A stretch of 46,165 bases of DNA from Cytophagales bacterium (GCA_947457925.1 CANGYA010000010.1:1-46165); one strand, 5' to 3'. Counted from the first letter of the stretch, positions 32,012 through 40,667 are shown. The notes: a model not told the origin generated them from the sequence alone. Program-made: numbers and translations.

Positions 32012-32045
32012 TGTATTTCAAAGTTTTTAGTCTGCCTGAGACGGC

Positions 32046-32300
32046 TTACTTAGCCTTTTCAAGGATTTCGACTAATCTCCAACATTTGTTTTTGCTCAAA
32101 GGGCGAGTTTCCATGATTTTCACTAAGTCGCCTTCGTTACAAGTGTTGTTTTCGTCGTGTGCCATGAATTTCGTGGTTTTTTTCATGATTTTACCGTACT
32201 TAGGGTGCTTAACACGTCTATCTACAGCTACGGTGATTGACTTCTGCATTTTATTGCTTACTACCACGCCAATTCTTACTTTTCTTTGATTTCTTTCCAT
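32046..32300 (-). CDS. rpsQ: Ribosomal protein S17 (uS17)
   Basis: This 84-residue OB-fold protein begins [20 protein letters not shown]. It has [20 protein letters not shown] and ends with [20 protein letters not shown], the S17 signature (G-D-x-V-x-I-x-E-x-R-P-L-S-K). It binds 16S rRNA early in 30S assembly. It lies 36 bases after rpmC. Confidence 0.97.
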   Translation of the reverse strand: MERNQRKVRIGVVVSNKMQKSITVAVDRRVKHPKYGKIMKKTTKFMAHDENNTCNEGDLVKIMETRPLSKNKCWRLVEILEKAK

Positions 32301-32336
32301 CGTTTTCTTACAGATTTTTACAGGCTCGCCTGTTTA

Positions 32337-32543
32337 TTACTTGTTATTGCTTGCTGCGTTTTGTTTTGCTGTAATCGCAGTAAGCATTCTTGCGATGTCT
32401 TTTTTCAAATTGCGAACTTGCATTGGATTTTGTAAAGGTGCTATAGCATTGTCAAATTTTAATGACGCTAATTGGCGTTTTACCTCTACTACTTTCTCTT
32501 GCAATTCATCAATTGATAACTTTTCGATGTCTGCGTATTTCAT
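32337..32543 (-). CDS. rpmC: Ribosomal protein L29 (uL29)
   Basis: This 68-residue two-helix protein reads IEKLSIDELQEKVVEVKRQL, then LKFDNAIAPLQNPMQVRNLK. The latter is the typical L29 turn before the second helix (K-D-I-A-R-x-L-T). It lies near the peptide exit tunnel and helps dock trigger factor and SRP. It follows rplP by 16 bases, in the canonical order. Confidence 0.96.
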   Translation of the reverse strand: MKYADIEKLSIDELQEKVVEVKRQLASLKFDNAIAPLQNPMQVRNLKKDIARMLTAITAKQNAASNNK

Positions 32544-32559
32544 TGTTCTACGAGTTTAA

Positions 32560-32988
32560 TTATTCGGCTACTTCTACGTAACGTCTGTTGGTTACAAACT
32601 TCGTAACCACTGGCAACTTTTGAGCTGCTAATGCAAGAGCCTGTTTTGCGATTTCTTTAGGTACACCTACGACTTCGAAAATCACAGTACCGGGTTTGAT
32701 AGTAGCTACCCATAATTCAGGAGCACCTTTACCTTTACCCATACGAACTTCGGCAGGCTTACGAGTGAGTGGCTTGTCTGGGAAAATACGTATCCAAACT
32801 TGACCTTCACGTTTCATAGCACGAGTAACAGCTATACGAGCAGCTTCTATTTGGCGTGCTGTTATCCAAGCCGGTTCCATGGATTTGATACCAAAATCGC
32901 CGAAAGACAACTCCGCACCTCTGGTTGCCAAGCCCTTGATTCTTCGCTTTTGCTGTTTTCTGAACTTGGTTCTTTTTGGCTGTAACAT
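32560..32988 (-). CDS. rplP: Ribosomal protein L16 (uL16), first gene of this cluster
   Basis: This 142-residue protein starts [20 protein letters not shown] and contains [20 protein letters not shown] and [20 protein letters not shown], full hallmarks of L16. It helps shape the aminoacyl-tRNA site of the 50S subunit. In most bacteria rpsC lies directly upstream. Here there are instead 381 gene-free bases and a canonical promoter at 33230-33260, followed by an unrelated TPR gene. rplP is therefore the first gene of a separate operon. Confidence 0.97.
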   Translation of the reverse strand: MLQPKRTKFRKQQKRRIKGLATRGAELSFGDFGIKSMEPAWITARQIEAARIAVTRAMKREGQVWIRIFPDKPLTRKPAEVRMGKGKGAPELWVATIKPGTVIFEVVGVPKEIAKQALALAAQKLPVVTKFVTNRRYVEVAE

Positions 32989-33229
32989 TGTATTGCGTAA
33001 TTTTAAATACTGAAATTCAAGATAACTTGCCTAACAAGAGTTACTACTCTGTTTGAGCATAAAAGATTTCTCCGAAAAACTTTATTGTATTCAGTAAGCA
33101 GTTGAAGTAGTGTTGTAAATTTTACAATTTACTTTTAGCTTTTACAAAAATATAATTTACTGCAACTTGTGGACTTATATTCATGTCTAAAATGAGTACA
33201 GTATCCAGAGAATAGTTGTTATCGGGCTG
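32989..33229 (-). promoter_or_regulatory. Long 5' leader of the rplP-secY operon
   Basis: If transcription starts near 33224, the leader is about 235 nt. It holds small stem-loops such as CTTG-TTAGG-CAAG and AGAGT-AGTA-ACTCT (minus strand, 33026-33050). No remnant of rpsC was recognised. Autoregulation by a ribosomal protein is possible but not shown. Confidence 0.4.
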
Positions 33230-33260
33230 CAAAATTACTACAATTTATTCGCAATGCAAA
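33230..33260 (-). promoter_or_regulatory. Canonical Bacteroidota promoter of the rplP operon
   Basis: On the minus strand TTTG (33260-33257) is followed after exactly 19 bases by TAATTTTG (33237-33230). This is an ideal -33/-7 arrangement. It is the only perfect match seen in the gap upstream of rplP. Confidence 0.7.
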
Positions 33261-33369
33261 TAATACTATCTTTTTTTTCAAATTATTTTTGAAAATTTCA
33301 GCCCGTTTTTAGTGGTATATTAGCTTGAAAAAGAATAGGTTACAAATGTACGTTTTTTATTTGATATAA

Positions 33370-34302
33370 CTACAGTTTTTTAAGCTGATTTTTAGCATAT
33401 CTTTTCTGTTTTCTGCTCAAAGAAGACGTAGCTACTTTTTCGTAGTATTTTTTGGCTTCGGCTTTTTTGCTCATATCTCTGTATAAGTCGCCTAAATTGA
33501 TATATAAGACATGGCGGTTGGGGAATCTTTGCAGACATTCCAATAGTATTTTTTCGGATTTACTATATTGTTTTGTTTTCCAATAGGCAAAGCCCAAATT
33601 ATTGAGGTATTCGTCTATTTTTCCTTCGGCTGCATAGCTGCCTTGTTGGATATTTTGGTACAGTTCTTCCCAAATTTTAATGGCTTCTGTGGCTTTATTG
33701 TTTTGAAGTAATAGCAAAGCCTCTGCATTTTTTTTGTTTCGTTCTTTGCCTACTTCGCTGCCTAATGTGTTGGTAGTGCTTGGAGGATTAGCCAAGTTAG
33801 TTGCTGTAATTATTTTTCCGTCATAATACAAATAGGTTTTACAAGCTACACCATCATTGGCAGGGCTGTATGATTGCAACAGGGCTACTTTTGTGCCTTC
33901 TACCTTCCAACTTTCAAAAGAACCTAAGCCTCCACAAAATTGATAGTTATAGAATTGCTCTGCCCCTAATACTTTGTTGAGATGTGTCGTATGATTTTGG
34001 TCTATTTGGTGTTGTTGGGTATCATAAACAAAAATCTTTGCTACAGTGCCGTCTGCGGGGGACATAGACCAATTATCTTTGTCTTCTGTCCGTTCTTTGG
34101 AAACGTACACCAATAAATAATGTGATTTGGGCAAGGCAATGACGTGCTTTTGCTGCACTTTTTGATTAGCCACAAAGTCTATGTAAGGGGCTAAGGTAGT
34201 AAAGTTGCTGGGTAGCTGTTCTTGTGCAAAGGCAGTAGTAGCCCACAACAAAGAGATGAACAATGCTACGTATCGGAAATGGGTAGAAAATAGTAAAGCC
34301 AT
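33370..34302 (-). CDS. Exported TPR-containing protein, unknown function
   Basis: This 310-residue protein has a signal peptide (YVALFISLLWATTAFAQ, cleavage near residue 27). Residues 30-180 form a domain that is not recognised and is rich in aromatic and charged residues (NYQFCGGLGSFESWKVEGTK). From about residue 190 on there are TPR helices (NKATEAIKIWEELYQNI, LNNLGFAYWKTKQYSKSEKI, HVLYINLGDLYRDMSKKAEA), ending in a basic tail. It is probably periplasmic. Its stop lies 381 bases from rplP on the same strand, but the rplP promoter in between shows separate transcription. It diverges from the lipoprotein gene at 34371. Confidence 0.65.
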   Translation of the reverse strand: MALLFSTHFRYVALFISLLWATTAFAQEQLPSNFTTLAPYIDFVANQKVQQKHVIALPKSHYLLVYVSKERTEDKDNWSMSPADGTVAKIFVYDTQQHQIDQNHTTHLNKVLGAEQFYNYQFCGGLGSFESWKVEGTKVALLQSYSPANDGVACKTYLYYDGKIITATNLANPPSTTNTLGSEVGKERNKKNAEALLLLQNNKATEAIKIWEELYQNIQQGSYAAEGKIDEYLNNLGFAYWKTKQYSKSEKILLECLQRFPNRHVLYINLGDLYRDMSKKAEAKKYYEKVATSSLSRKQKRYAKNQLKKL

Positions 34303-34370
34303 GAATAAGAAACTTTTAACAACGAATAATAGAAAGTTTTTAATTATTTTGCAACAAATCCTTGAAAGTT

Positions 34371-34856
34371 ATGAAACTTCTTTGTATATTATTTTCAGTC
34401 TTGTGTTTGGGGGCTTGTAGTAGAGAGTGGCAGCCTCGCCAAAATGTACCCTTAGCAATTCAACAAAAACTGGTAGCGGAGTATCAGGGCGTAAAGTCCT
34501 TGCGTTGGTACTATGACGGCAAGCATTACACTGCCCATTTTCGGCGAGCTTCGTACAATTATTTATTCAAATTCGATACACAAGCCAATTTGGTACAAAG
34601 AAAAGAAGAAATACCTTTGAGAAATTTTCCTACTGCACTCAAAAATTGGCTTGCCCAACAGTATCCGTCTTATCAGTTGCGGAAAGCTGCTATTCGCACC
34701 ACACAATTACAGACAGACACAGTGTATGTAGCTGAAATACAACGTGGTATGAAATTTTATGAATTATATTTTACTACTTCGTGCAACCTCTTAGATAAAA
34801 AAGTTGTCTTTCCAGAAGATACAAATAGAAGGTCTTTGGGAGGCATCTATTGGTAA
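34371..34856 (+). CDS. Small lipoprotein, PepSY-like (putative)
   Basis: The ATG at 34371 gives 161 residues with the lipobox CLGAC (Cys16) in MKLLCILFSVLCLGACSREW. A TTG three codons upstream is less likely. The mature part has two similar halves. Each has a pattern of helix then strands (VPLAIQQKLVAEYQGVKSLR, then FPTALKNWLAQQYPSYQLRK). This resembles the PepSY-like/BLIP-like DUF2874 proteins of Bacteroidota, where repeats of 'P-x-A-V-x-x-x-F-x-x-x-Y-P' occur. Function is unknown. It is an envelope protein located 78 bases before the TPR-SpoIIE gene on the same strand. Confidence 0.6.
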   Translation: MKLLCILFSVLCLGACSREWQPRQNVPLAIQQKLVAEYQGVKSLRWYYDGKHYTAHFRRASYNYLFKFDTQANLVQRKEEIPLRNFPTALKNWLAQQYPSYQLRKAAIRTTQLQTDTVYVAEIQRGMKFYELYFTTSCNLLDKKVVFPEDTNRRSLGGIYW

Positions 34857-34934
34857 AGCAACTTCGATAACAACTTTCAACTGATGCTATACGTATTTAT
34901 TCAAGACAATTTTTTTAGTAAACCAATTAGGTAA

Positions 34935-37118
34935 ATGTATAGGCTATTCACTTTGGGGCTGTTCGGTATTTTTTTATCTACACTTACGTATGCACAAGAT
35001 TTAAAGAAAATTGATAGTCTGTATCAATTAGCTAATTTGCGTACTGTAGATACGGCAAAGGTACGTTTGTATGAGCAAATTGTCTATGAATATACGATTA
35101 GCACCAAGTATTTAGCAAAGGCAAAGTTAATTACAGATACTTTGTGCCAAATGGCAGCACAACTGCAAGATGTAAATAGTTTGGTTGCTTGCTTAGACAC
35201 TCGTGGTTCTAATTTGAGGCATGAAAGTAAAAATGCAGAAGCTATTGTTTTATACGAACAAGCCCTACAAAAAATTAGAGAGATAAATAATAAATATAGA
35301 GAGGCATATATTCTAAACAATATAGGTCTTGCGTATGCTCGTTTAGACGACTACCAAAAATCTATTGATTACCACTTACAAGCACAGAAAATAGCTGAAA
35401 CTACCAACAATCTACGCAATTTAGCTAATGCAACTGTAAGTATTGGAAATTGTTATAGACGAATGAAACGGTACGAATTAGCCCTTACTTATTTTCACAG
35501 AGGACTTGCCTTAGAAAAAACCCAAAATGTCAAATTAGGCATTTCTATTAACATGAATAATATTGGAATTATTCATAGTCATTTCAAAAACTATGACTCT
35601 GCACTGTATTATATTCAAAAATCTTTGGAATTAAGCCAAGTTATTCAAAATCACAAAGGTATTGCTATTTCGTATGGACATTTGGGAAGCATTTATCTGG
35701 CAAAAAAGGATATGTCTAAGGCTTTGACGTATTACCTCAAAGCCTTAGACTTAGACGAGGAGTTAGGCGATAAAAGGTATATTAGTGAATCGAATTTATT
35801 AGTAGGCAATTTGTATAATGAATTGGGCAATTATAAGTTAGCTATTAAGCACTTAGAAAGAGCTTTGGAAGTAGCTAAAATCATTCGTTCTAAATCAAAA
35901 ATACAGTCTGCTTACGAAACATTGGCGAAAGTACACGCCAATATGAAAGTGTATGATAAAGCCTTTATGTATTCTGAGCAAGCTATTTTGTATAAAGATA
36001 GTGTGTTGAATGAGGAAAATCAACGCAATATAGCTCAACAAGAAGCACGTTTTCAGAACGAAAGTAAAGAAGCACAGATAAAATTATTGCAAAAAGACCA
36101 ATTACATAACGAGGCTATTATCAAACAACAAAAGAATATCTTTTTGGCAATGGGCATGGCTATTGTGTTGTTTATTGTTTTGGTATTTGTGTTAATCTAT
36201 AACAACCGCCAAAAACACTTTATCAATCAGTTACTAAGAGAACAAAAGACAGAAATAGAACAGCAACGCAACAATATTGTGGAACAGCACAAAGTTTTGG
36301 AGGTCAAAAACCAAGAAATTGCTAAAAAGAATATTGATATTACTGCCAGCATCAACTATGCCCAACGGATTCAGGCTGCGATTTTACCAACGGCAGAGAG
36401 TATCAGCCAAATTTTTGAGGAGTTTTTTATTTTTTACCAACCACGCGACATTGTTTCAGGAGATTTTTATTGGGCATACCAAGCCAAAAGAAATAGCAAA
36501 CTCTATTCTATTATGGTAGTGGCAGACTGCGTGGGGCATGGCGTACCGGGTGCTTTTATGTCTATGATTGGCAACAACATTTTGAACAATATTATAAAGG
36601 AAAATAGAATTGTAGAACCAGAACGAATATTGTCGTTAGTAGATGTGGAAATTGTAAAGACATTGCAACAAAAACAAAGCAAAAGCAAAGATAGTATAGA
36701 CATGGTGGTTTTGTGTATAGACCAAAATGAACGAATGGTGGAGTTTGCAGGAGCTATGAACCCATTACATTATGTACAGAATGGCGAATTGCACACGATT
36801 AAAGGAGATAGTTTGAATATAGGCGGTTATTTACACGCAGACGAAGACGAAAAACTATTCACTAAACACACTATTCAATTACCGACAATAGGCGAAAAAA
36901 CGGTATTTTATTTGACTTCAGACGGTTATCAAGACCAATTTGGCGGTGAAAAGAACAAAAAGTTTATGGTGAAACGCCTGAAAGAAATGTTTGTGAATAT
37001 TCACACCCAAAGTATGGAAGCTCAAAAAAATATTTTACAAACTACTCTCAATAAGTGGATAATAGACGGTAACGAACAACAAACAGATGATGTTACGATT
37101 GTGGGAATTAAGTTGTAA
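34935..37118 (+). CDS. TPR sensor with SpoIIE/PP2C-type serine phosphatase domain
   Basis: This is a 727-residue inner-membrane signalling protein. It has a signal peptide (MYRLFTLGLFGIFLSTLTYA), then seven or so TPR units outside the cytoplasm (about 30-360). One membrane helix follows (FLAMGMAIVLFIVLVFVLIY, about 402-421), then a coiled coil to about 470. The SpoIIE/PP2C domain runs from ASINYAQRIQAAILP to the end. It has metal ligands in SGDFYWAY, VVADCVGHGVPGAFMSMIG and the final DDVTIVGIKL. Such phosphatases usually act on anti-sigma antagonists. No RsbV/RsbW-like partner lies nearby. This architecture is frequent in Cytophagales. The input ligand is unknown. Confidence 0.88.
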   Translation: MYRLFTLGLFGIFLSTLTYAQDLKKIDSLYQLANLRTVDTAKVRLYEQIVYEYTISTKYLAKAKLITDTLCQMAAQLQDVNSLVACLDTRGSNLRHESKNAEAIVLYEQALQKIREINNKYREAYILNNIGLAYARLDDYQKSIDYHLQAQKIAETTNNLRNLANATVSIGNCYRRMKRYELALTYFHRGLALEKTQNVKLGISINMNNIGIIHSHFKNYDSALYYIQKSLELSQVIQNHKGIAISYGHLGSIYLAKKDMSKALTYYLKALDLDEELGDKRYISESNLLVGNLYNELGNYKLAIKHLERALEVAKIIRSKSKIQSAYETLAKVHANMKVYDKAFMYSEQAILYKDSVLNEENQRNIAQQEARFQNESKEAQIKLLQKDQLHNEAIIKQQKNIFLAMGMAIVLFIVLVFVLIYNNRQKHFINQLLREQKTEIEQQRNNIVEQHKVLEVKNQEIAKKNIDITASINYAQRIQAAILPTAESISQIFEEFFIFYQPRDIVSGDFYWAYQAKRNSKLYSIMVVADCVGHGVPGAFMSMIGNNILNNIIKENRIVEPERILSLVDVEIVKTLQQKQSKSKDSIDMVVLCIDQNERMVEFAGAMNPLHYVQNGELHTIKGDSLNIGGYLHADEDEKLFTKHTIQLPTIGEKTVFYLTSDGYQDQFGGEKNKKFMVKRLKEMFVNIHTQSMEAQKNILQTTLNKWIIDGNEQQTDDVTIVGIKL

Positions 37119-37147
37119 GCTAATCTAAGAAGGGTTTTTGCGAAAAA

Positions 37148-37178
37148 TTTGCAAACTCTTAGATAACTGCTACCTTTG
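37148..37178 (+). promoter_or_regulatory. Canonical promoter of panB
   Basis: TTTG (37148-37151), 19 bases, then TACCTTTG (37171-37178) is an ideal Bacteroidota promoter. It overlaps a TTG that could open a longer panB frame, so the true start must be the ATG at 37203, 24 bases after the -7 box. Confidence 0.75.
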
Positions 37179-37202
37179 GCTGCAATAAACCAAGTGTATG
37201 TT

Positions 37203-38018
37203 ATGTCTGTTCATCAAGAAGTTAAGAAAGTAACCACCCATCAGTTACAAATGATGAAGAATAGAGGTGAAAAAATCTCTATGCTCACTGCCTATGACTA
37301 TTCTATGGCAAAATTGGTAGATGCCGCAGGAATAGATATGATTTTAGTAGGCGACTCTGCCTCTAATGTCATGGCAGGGAACGAAACCACGCTACCGATT
37401 ACCCTCGACCAAATGATTTACCATACAAGCTCTGTAACCAAAGCCGTTAGTCGGGCTTTCGTGGTGGCAGATATGCCTTTTGGTACGTATCAAGGCGACT
37501 CGTTGGAGGCTTTGCGGTCTGCGGTGCGAATTATGAAGGAGGCAGGGGCACATGCTGTAAAAATGGAAGGAGGCAGCGAAATTCGTGAATCTGTGGAAAG
37601 AGTATTGAGTGCTGGTGTGCCTGTGATGGGACATTTGGGGCTTACCCCGCAGTCTATCTACAAATTTGGGACATATACCGTAAGAGCCAAAGAAGAACAA
37701 GAAGCCCAAAAGCTATTAGAAGATGCCCAGTTATTGCAAGAATGTGGCTGTTTTGCGATTGTTTTGGAGAAAATCCCTGCGGAATTAGCCAAAAAAGTAG
37801 CTGAAACTATTGCTATTCCGATTATTGGTATTGGTGCGGGGCAGCACGTAGATGGGCAAGTATTGGTTTTGCACGATATGTTGGGCATTAACAAGGAATT
37901 TAAGCCTCGTTTCTTACGTAGATACGCTGATTTACATACTGTAATTACGGAAGCAGTACAACAGTATGTTACAGACATAAAAAACAGAGATTTTCCTAAC
38001 GAAAAAGAAGGTTATTAA
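37203..38018 (+). CDS. panB: 3-methyl-2-oxobutanoate hydroxymethyltransferase
   Basis: The ATG at 37203 gives 271 residues ([20 protein letters not shown]), close to the 264 of E. coli PanB. The TIM-barrel motifs are complete: [20 protein letters not shown], then [10 protein letters not shown] with magnesium ligand Asp51, the KMEGG loop, [13 protein letters not shown] and the C-terminal [20 protein letters not shown]. It transfers a hydroxymethyl group from methylene-tetrahydrofolate to 2-oxoisovalerate to make ketopantoate, the first step to pantothenate and CoA. It acts in the cytoplasm. The promoter decides the start. No panC or panD lies next to it, so the pathway is scattered. It is followed by the large palindrome at 38055-38242. 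Confidence 0.95.
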   Translation: MSVHQEVKKVTTHQLQMMKNRGEKISMLTAYDYSMAKLVDAAGIDMILVGDSASNVMAGNETTLPITLDQMIYHTSSVTKAVSRAFVVADMPFGTYQGDSLEALRSAVRIMKEAGAHAVKMEGGSEIRESVERVLSAGVPVMGHLGLTPQSIYKFGTYTVRAKEEQEAQKLLEDAQLLQECGCFAIVLEKIPAELAKKVAETIAIPIIGIGAGQHVDGQVLVLHDMLGINKEFKPRFLRRYADLHTVITEAVQQYVTDIKNRDFPNEKEGY

Positions 38019-38054
38019 ACTAACAGTATCACTTATATTTTTTTGATTATCAAG

Positions 38055-38242
38055 ACTTTCCAAGTTTTATAGTGTCGTGCCGTAAATTGTTATACTTAGT
38101 ATTCAAGAAGTTCTCTAAAGATGTCATCTTTTGAAAAGATGACATCTTTAGAGAACTTCTTGAATACTGTCAACTTTTTTCTCTGAAAGAAATTAGTTTT
38201 GCTATAAGTTTTTAAAGCACGATACTAAAAGACTTGGAAAGT
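38055..38242. repeat. Nested inverted repeat with a 71-bp perfect palindrome
   Basis: The outer arms are 38055-38080 (ACTTTCCAAGTTTTATAGTG...) and 38217-38242 and match at 23 of 26 positions in inverted order. Inside, 38098-38132 is the exact reverse complement of 38134-38168, with one G between, so 71 bases form one perfect hairpin. The inner stem contains GATGTCATCTTTTGAAAAGA. The whole unit lies 36 bases after the panB stop. It carries no gene. It may be a terminator, a mobile repeat, or a younger hairpin inserted in an older one. Confidence 0.8.
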
Positions 38243-38394
38243 TTTAAAAAATATCCTCCCTATTGAGGCAACTAAAATATTTTTGATTTTTACCACAAAA
38301 AAAGTGTTGTCGAGTTTTAATAGAAATATAAGACCTTTCCCCAAAAAATACAGAGAGTTTTTGGCAAATTGCATATTATACTAACAGCTCTCTT
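38243..38394. other. AT-rich gap before the HyfC-like gene
   Basis: No gene is seen. TATTTTTG at 38278-38285 fits the -7 consensus but has no -33 partner at the right distance. The leader would be about 110 nt. Confidence 0.35.
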
Positions 38395-39402
38395 ATGTTA
38401 TTTCTCGATATACCTTGGGTTGCCGACAATCCTACTTCGGTTGGGGCTACCATTTCCCTCTTTTTGTTCAATAAACTCTATTTATTGTTAATAGCTTTAT
38501 GCGTTTTCTTGTTTCCCGGCATTATTTTAAGGGTCAAAGCCTTAGCAAGTGGACGCAAAGGAGCAGGTATTTTGCAGCCTTGGAAAGATATGTGGAGGTC
38601 TGTCCGCAAAGGCTCTGTATATAGCACCACCACCTCTATTATTTTCCAAATAGCCCCTACCATTTACTTGGCTTCTGTACTATGTGCAGTGGCTTTATTA
38701 CCGTTTGACGGGCAGCCAAGTTTGCTATCTTTTAAAGGAGATTTTGTATTTTTTGCGTATATTTTAGCATTAGGTCGTTTTTTCATGGTCATTGCAGCCT
38801 TAGATACAGGTAGCCCGTTTGAAGGTATGGGGGCAAATCGGGAAGCATTGTACGGTTTATTAGTAGAACCTTCGTTTTTTATTTTGGTGGGTTCTTTGGC
38901 AATGCTCACAGGTTATACTTCTTTTCAAGACATTTATACACACCTCAACTTTGAAGACGACTATTTCGAGGTTGTTTTGGGCTTATTGGCAACCTATCTT
39001 TTAGTACAAATAGCTTTGATAGAAAACAGCCGTATGCCTGTAGATGACCCAACAACGCACTTAGAACTTACAATGATACACGAAGTCATGATTTTGGACA
39101 ATAGTGGGATAGATTTGGCAATGGTGCAACTAAGTTCACATATAAAATTCGTGATTTATGGTACATTAATAGCCAATTTCTTTTTGGTCAAACAAATATT
39201 GAACGACAACTTTACGTTTTTGGTTAATAGCCTTATTTTTGTGGGCATCAATGTATTATTTGCCATTACGATTGGCTGGGTGGAGTCTTTCAGAGCCAGA
39301 AATCCATTGCCCAAAAACCCTCAATTTATCATAGCTTTGTCGTCTGTGGCGGTGATTATTTTCTTTACAGTCTTAATTATTACGCAGAAATATATTAGTT
39401 AA
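38395..39402 (+). CDS. NuoH/HyfC-like membrane subunit (respiratory complex I subunit 1 family)
   Basis: This is a 335-residue integral membrane protein with about eight helices. It carries the complex-I subunit-1 / hydrogenase-4 HyfC signature. It has KGAGILQPWKDMWR (the GRKGA...QP.AD/K segment near residue 52), then ALDTGSPFEGMGANREALYG and VEPSFFILVGSLAMLTG. In the C-terminal part it has ENSRMPVDDPTTHLELTMIHE, the acidic loop that lines the quinone or proton path. These subunits work within membrane-bound hydrogenase or Mrp-like/NDH complexes. None of the usual partners (HyfB, HyfE, HyfF, large and small subunits) is adjacent. It could join a complex encoded elsewhere, or be a relic. Confidence 0.8.
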   Translation: MLFLDIPWVADNPTSVGATISLFLFNKLYLLLIALCVFLFPGIILRVKALASGRKGAGILQPWKDMWRSVRKGSVYSTTTSIIFQIAPTIYLASVLCAVALLPFDGQPSLLSFKGDFVFFAYILALGRFFMVIAALDTGSPFEGMGANREALYGLLVEPSFFILVGSLAMLTGYTSFQDIYTHLNFEDDYFEVVLGLLATYLLVQIALIENSRMPVDDPTTHLELTMIHEVMILDNSGIDLAMVQLSSHIKFVIYGTLIANFFLVKQILNDNFTFLVNSLIFVGINVLFAITIGWVESFRARNPLPKNPQFIIALSSVAVIIFFTVLIITQKYIS

Positions 39403-39411
39403 ACAAAAAAG

Positions 39412-39444
39412 CCCCTCTCCAAATGGAGAGGGGTTGGGGTGAGG
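39412..39444. repeat. GC-rich REP-like palindrome
   Basis: CCCCTCTCC-AAAT-GGAGAGGGG (39412-39433) is followed by TTGGGGTGAGG. This sequence is far more GC-rich than its surroundings. Its form, CCCCTCTCC...GGAGAGGGGTTGGGGTGAGG, resembles a palindrome seen dispersed in many bacterial genomes. It sits nine bases after the HyfC-like gene's stop and might also act as a terminator for that gene or the convergent TPR lipoprotein gene. Confidence 0.65.
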
Positions 39445-39470
39445 TAAAATCGTAATGCTACATAAAATTT

Positions 39471-40667
39471 TTATTGTGTTTGCTCCACAAATTTTCCTTC
39501 TGGGCTTATCTGCCATGTTTTTTTGCCTGTAGGTGTCGTGCTTAACACTTCATTGTCTTTGCCACTTTGTTGGTAGTCTTTTTTCCACTTTCTTTCAAAT
39601 TCTTCGACAACTACTTCTGTGCCTGTAGCATTAATTTCGCAAGAGGCTTCGGCATAAGGACTTCGGAAAGCTACTGTTTTTTGGTCTATCACTTCGCCTT
39701 TTTTGTCCAACGTAAACAAAACATAGTTGAAACAACGAAAATCTGCCCCAACACTCTCCATTTGTGTCGTATCTGCATTAATCATCAATAAATCAAACTG
39801 CCCGTTGGTCTTGAAACGTGCCGAATAACCATTGATGTATGTTTTAAGAGCCTCTCTATATTTTGTTTCTATTGGGTTGTCTATGTAATAGGGATTATCA
39901 AAATTTGCGTCCCTATTCAATTTAGGCGGTGTCGCAGCCATTTTAAACGGTAAATCTACCATAGGGAATTGTTCTAAGAAATAAGTACGGCGAGCCTCCT
40001 CTCTTTCGGCAGGGGCAGAAAGATTAACAGCGTAGAACAACTTGTATTGCGGAGTTTTTCTGAATTTCTCAAACAGTGGGTCTGTTAAAATGGTGTTTTT
40101 GTCTATAAAGCCTTTTTCATAGGCTTCTGTCATTTCATATACCAATTCTTCATAATATTGGTTTTCAGACATTGTTTTGAGTAATAAAATCCTTAAATTG
40201 GCTTGTGTAGGTGGTTTTAAGCCTGTTTGCGTATCAAATTCTTTGATTTTATCGCCAAAAGTACACTCTTGCATATCTATTGCAGCCCGAATAGCCTCTT
40301 GTGCTTCCGAAAGTTCATGTTCTTTCAACAACAGCTCGGCAACTTTGGCATACACCGCCACACTTGGAAAATAAGTCAAGGCACGTTGATACCAATGAAT
40401 ACTTTTTTGCAAATCTTGCCCTTCTAACTGTTTGGCTTTGCTGACCTGCCCTTGTGCCAAATCCATTAATACTTTTAGGCTGTCTGTGCCTACATAATTT
40501 TTAGCAAATCTTTCTTTGATGTCATAGACCCAATACATTTTGGAGGGGCGAATGACATAACTGATAGGCTCACGGACAATCGTCTGTTCGGCAGTTGTCG
40601 TAGTTTCGGCTTTTTTACAAGCTATCAAGGCAGTGCCTACGGCAAAAAAATAAAAAAGTTTTTTCAT
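39471..40667 (-). CDS. TPR-containing lipoprotein
   Basis: The ATG at 40667 gives 398 residues beginning MKKLFYFFAVGTALIACKKA, a lipoprotein signal with lipobox LIAC (Cys17). The upstream ATG at 40682 adds five residues. Residues 60-190 hold TPR-like helices (DLQKSIHWYQRALTYFPSVA, YAKVAELLLKEHELSEAQEA). They are followed by a domain with a beta-rich C-terminus not recognised (RFKTNGQFDLLMINADTTQM, EASCEINATGTEVVVEEFER). It is the last gene of a likely four-gene operon that starts with an M48 protease (41 bases after the DUF423 gene). It may be a client adaptor or a structural lipoprotein; function is unknown. Confidence 0.65.
   Translation of the reverse strand: MKKLFYFFAVGTALIACKKAETTTTAEQTIVREPISYVIRPSKMYWVYDIKERFAKNYVGTDSLKVLMDLAQGQVSKAKQLEGQDLQKSIHWYQRALTYFPSVAVYAKVAELLLKEHELSEAQEAIRAAIDMQECTFGDKIKEFDTQTGLKPPTQANLRILLLKTMSENQYYEELVYEMTEAYEKGFIDKNTILTDPLFEKFRKTPQYKLFYAVNLSAPAEREEARRTYFLEQFPMVDLPFKMAATPPKLNRDANFDNPYYIDNPIETKYREALKTYINGYSARFKTNGQFDLLMINADTTQMESVGADFRCFNYVLFTLDKKGEVIDQKTVAFRSPYAEASCEINATGTEVVVEEFERKWKKDYQQSGKDNEVLSTTPTGKKTWQISPEGKFVEQTQ

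Noticed and set aside
32989-33369. Remnant of rpsC upstream of rplP
   Set aside because: No frame reads as the S3 C-terminus; the region is a promoter plus leader.
37176-37202. TTG start for a longer PanB
   Set aside because: The TTG lies inside the -7 promoter box, upstream of any possible transcript start.
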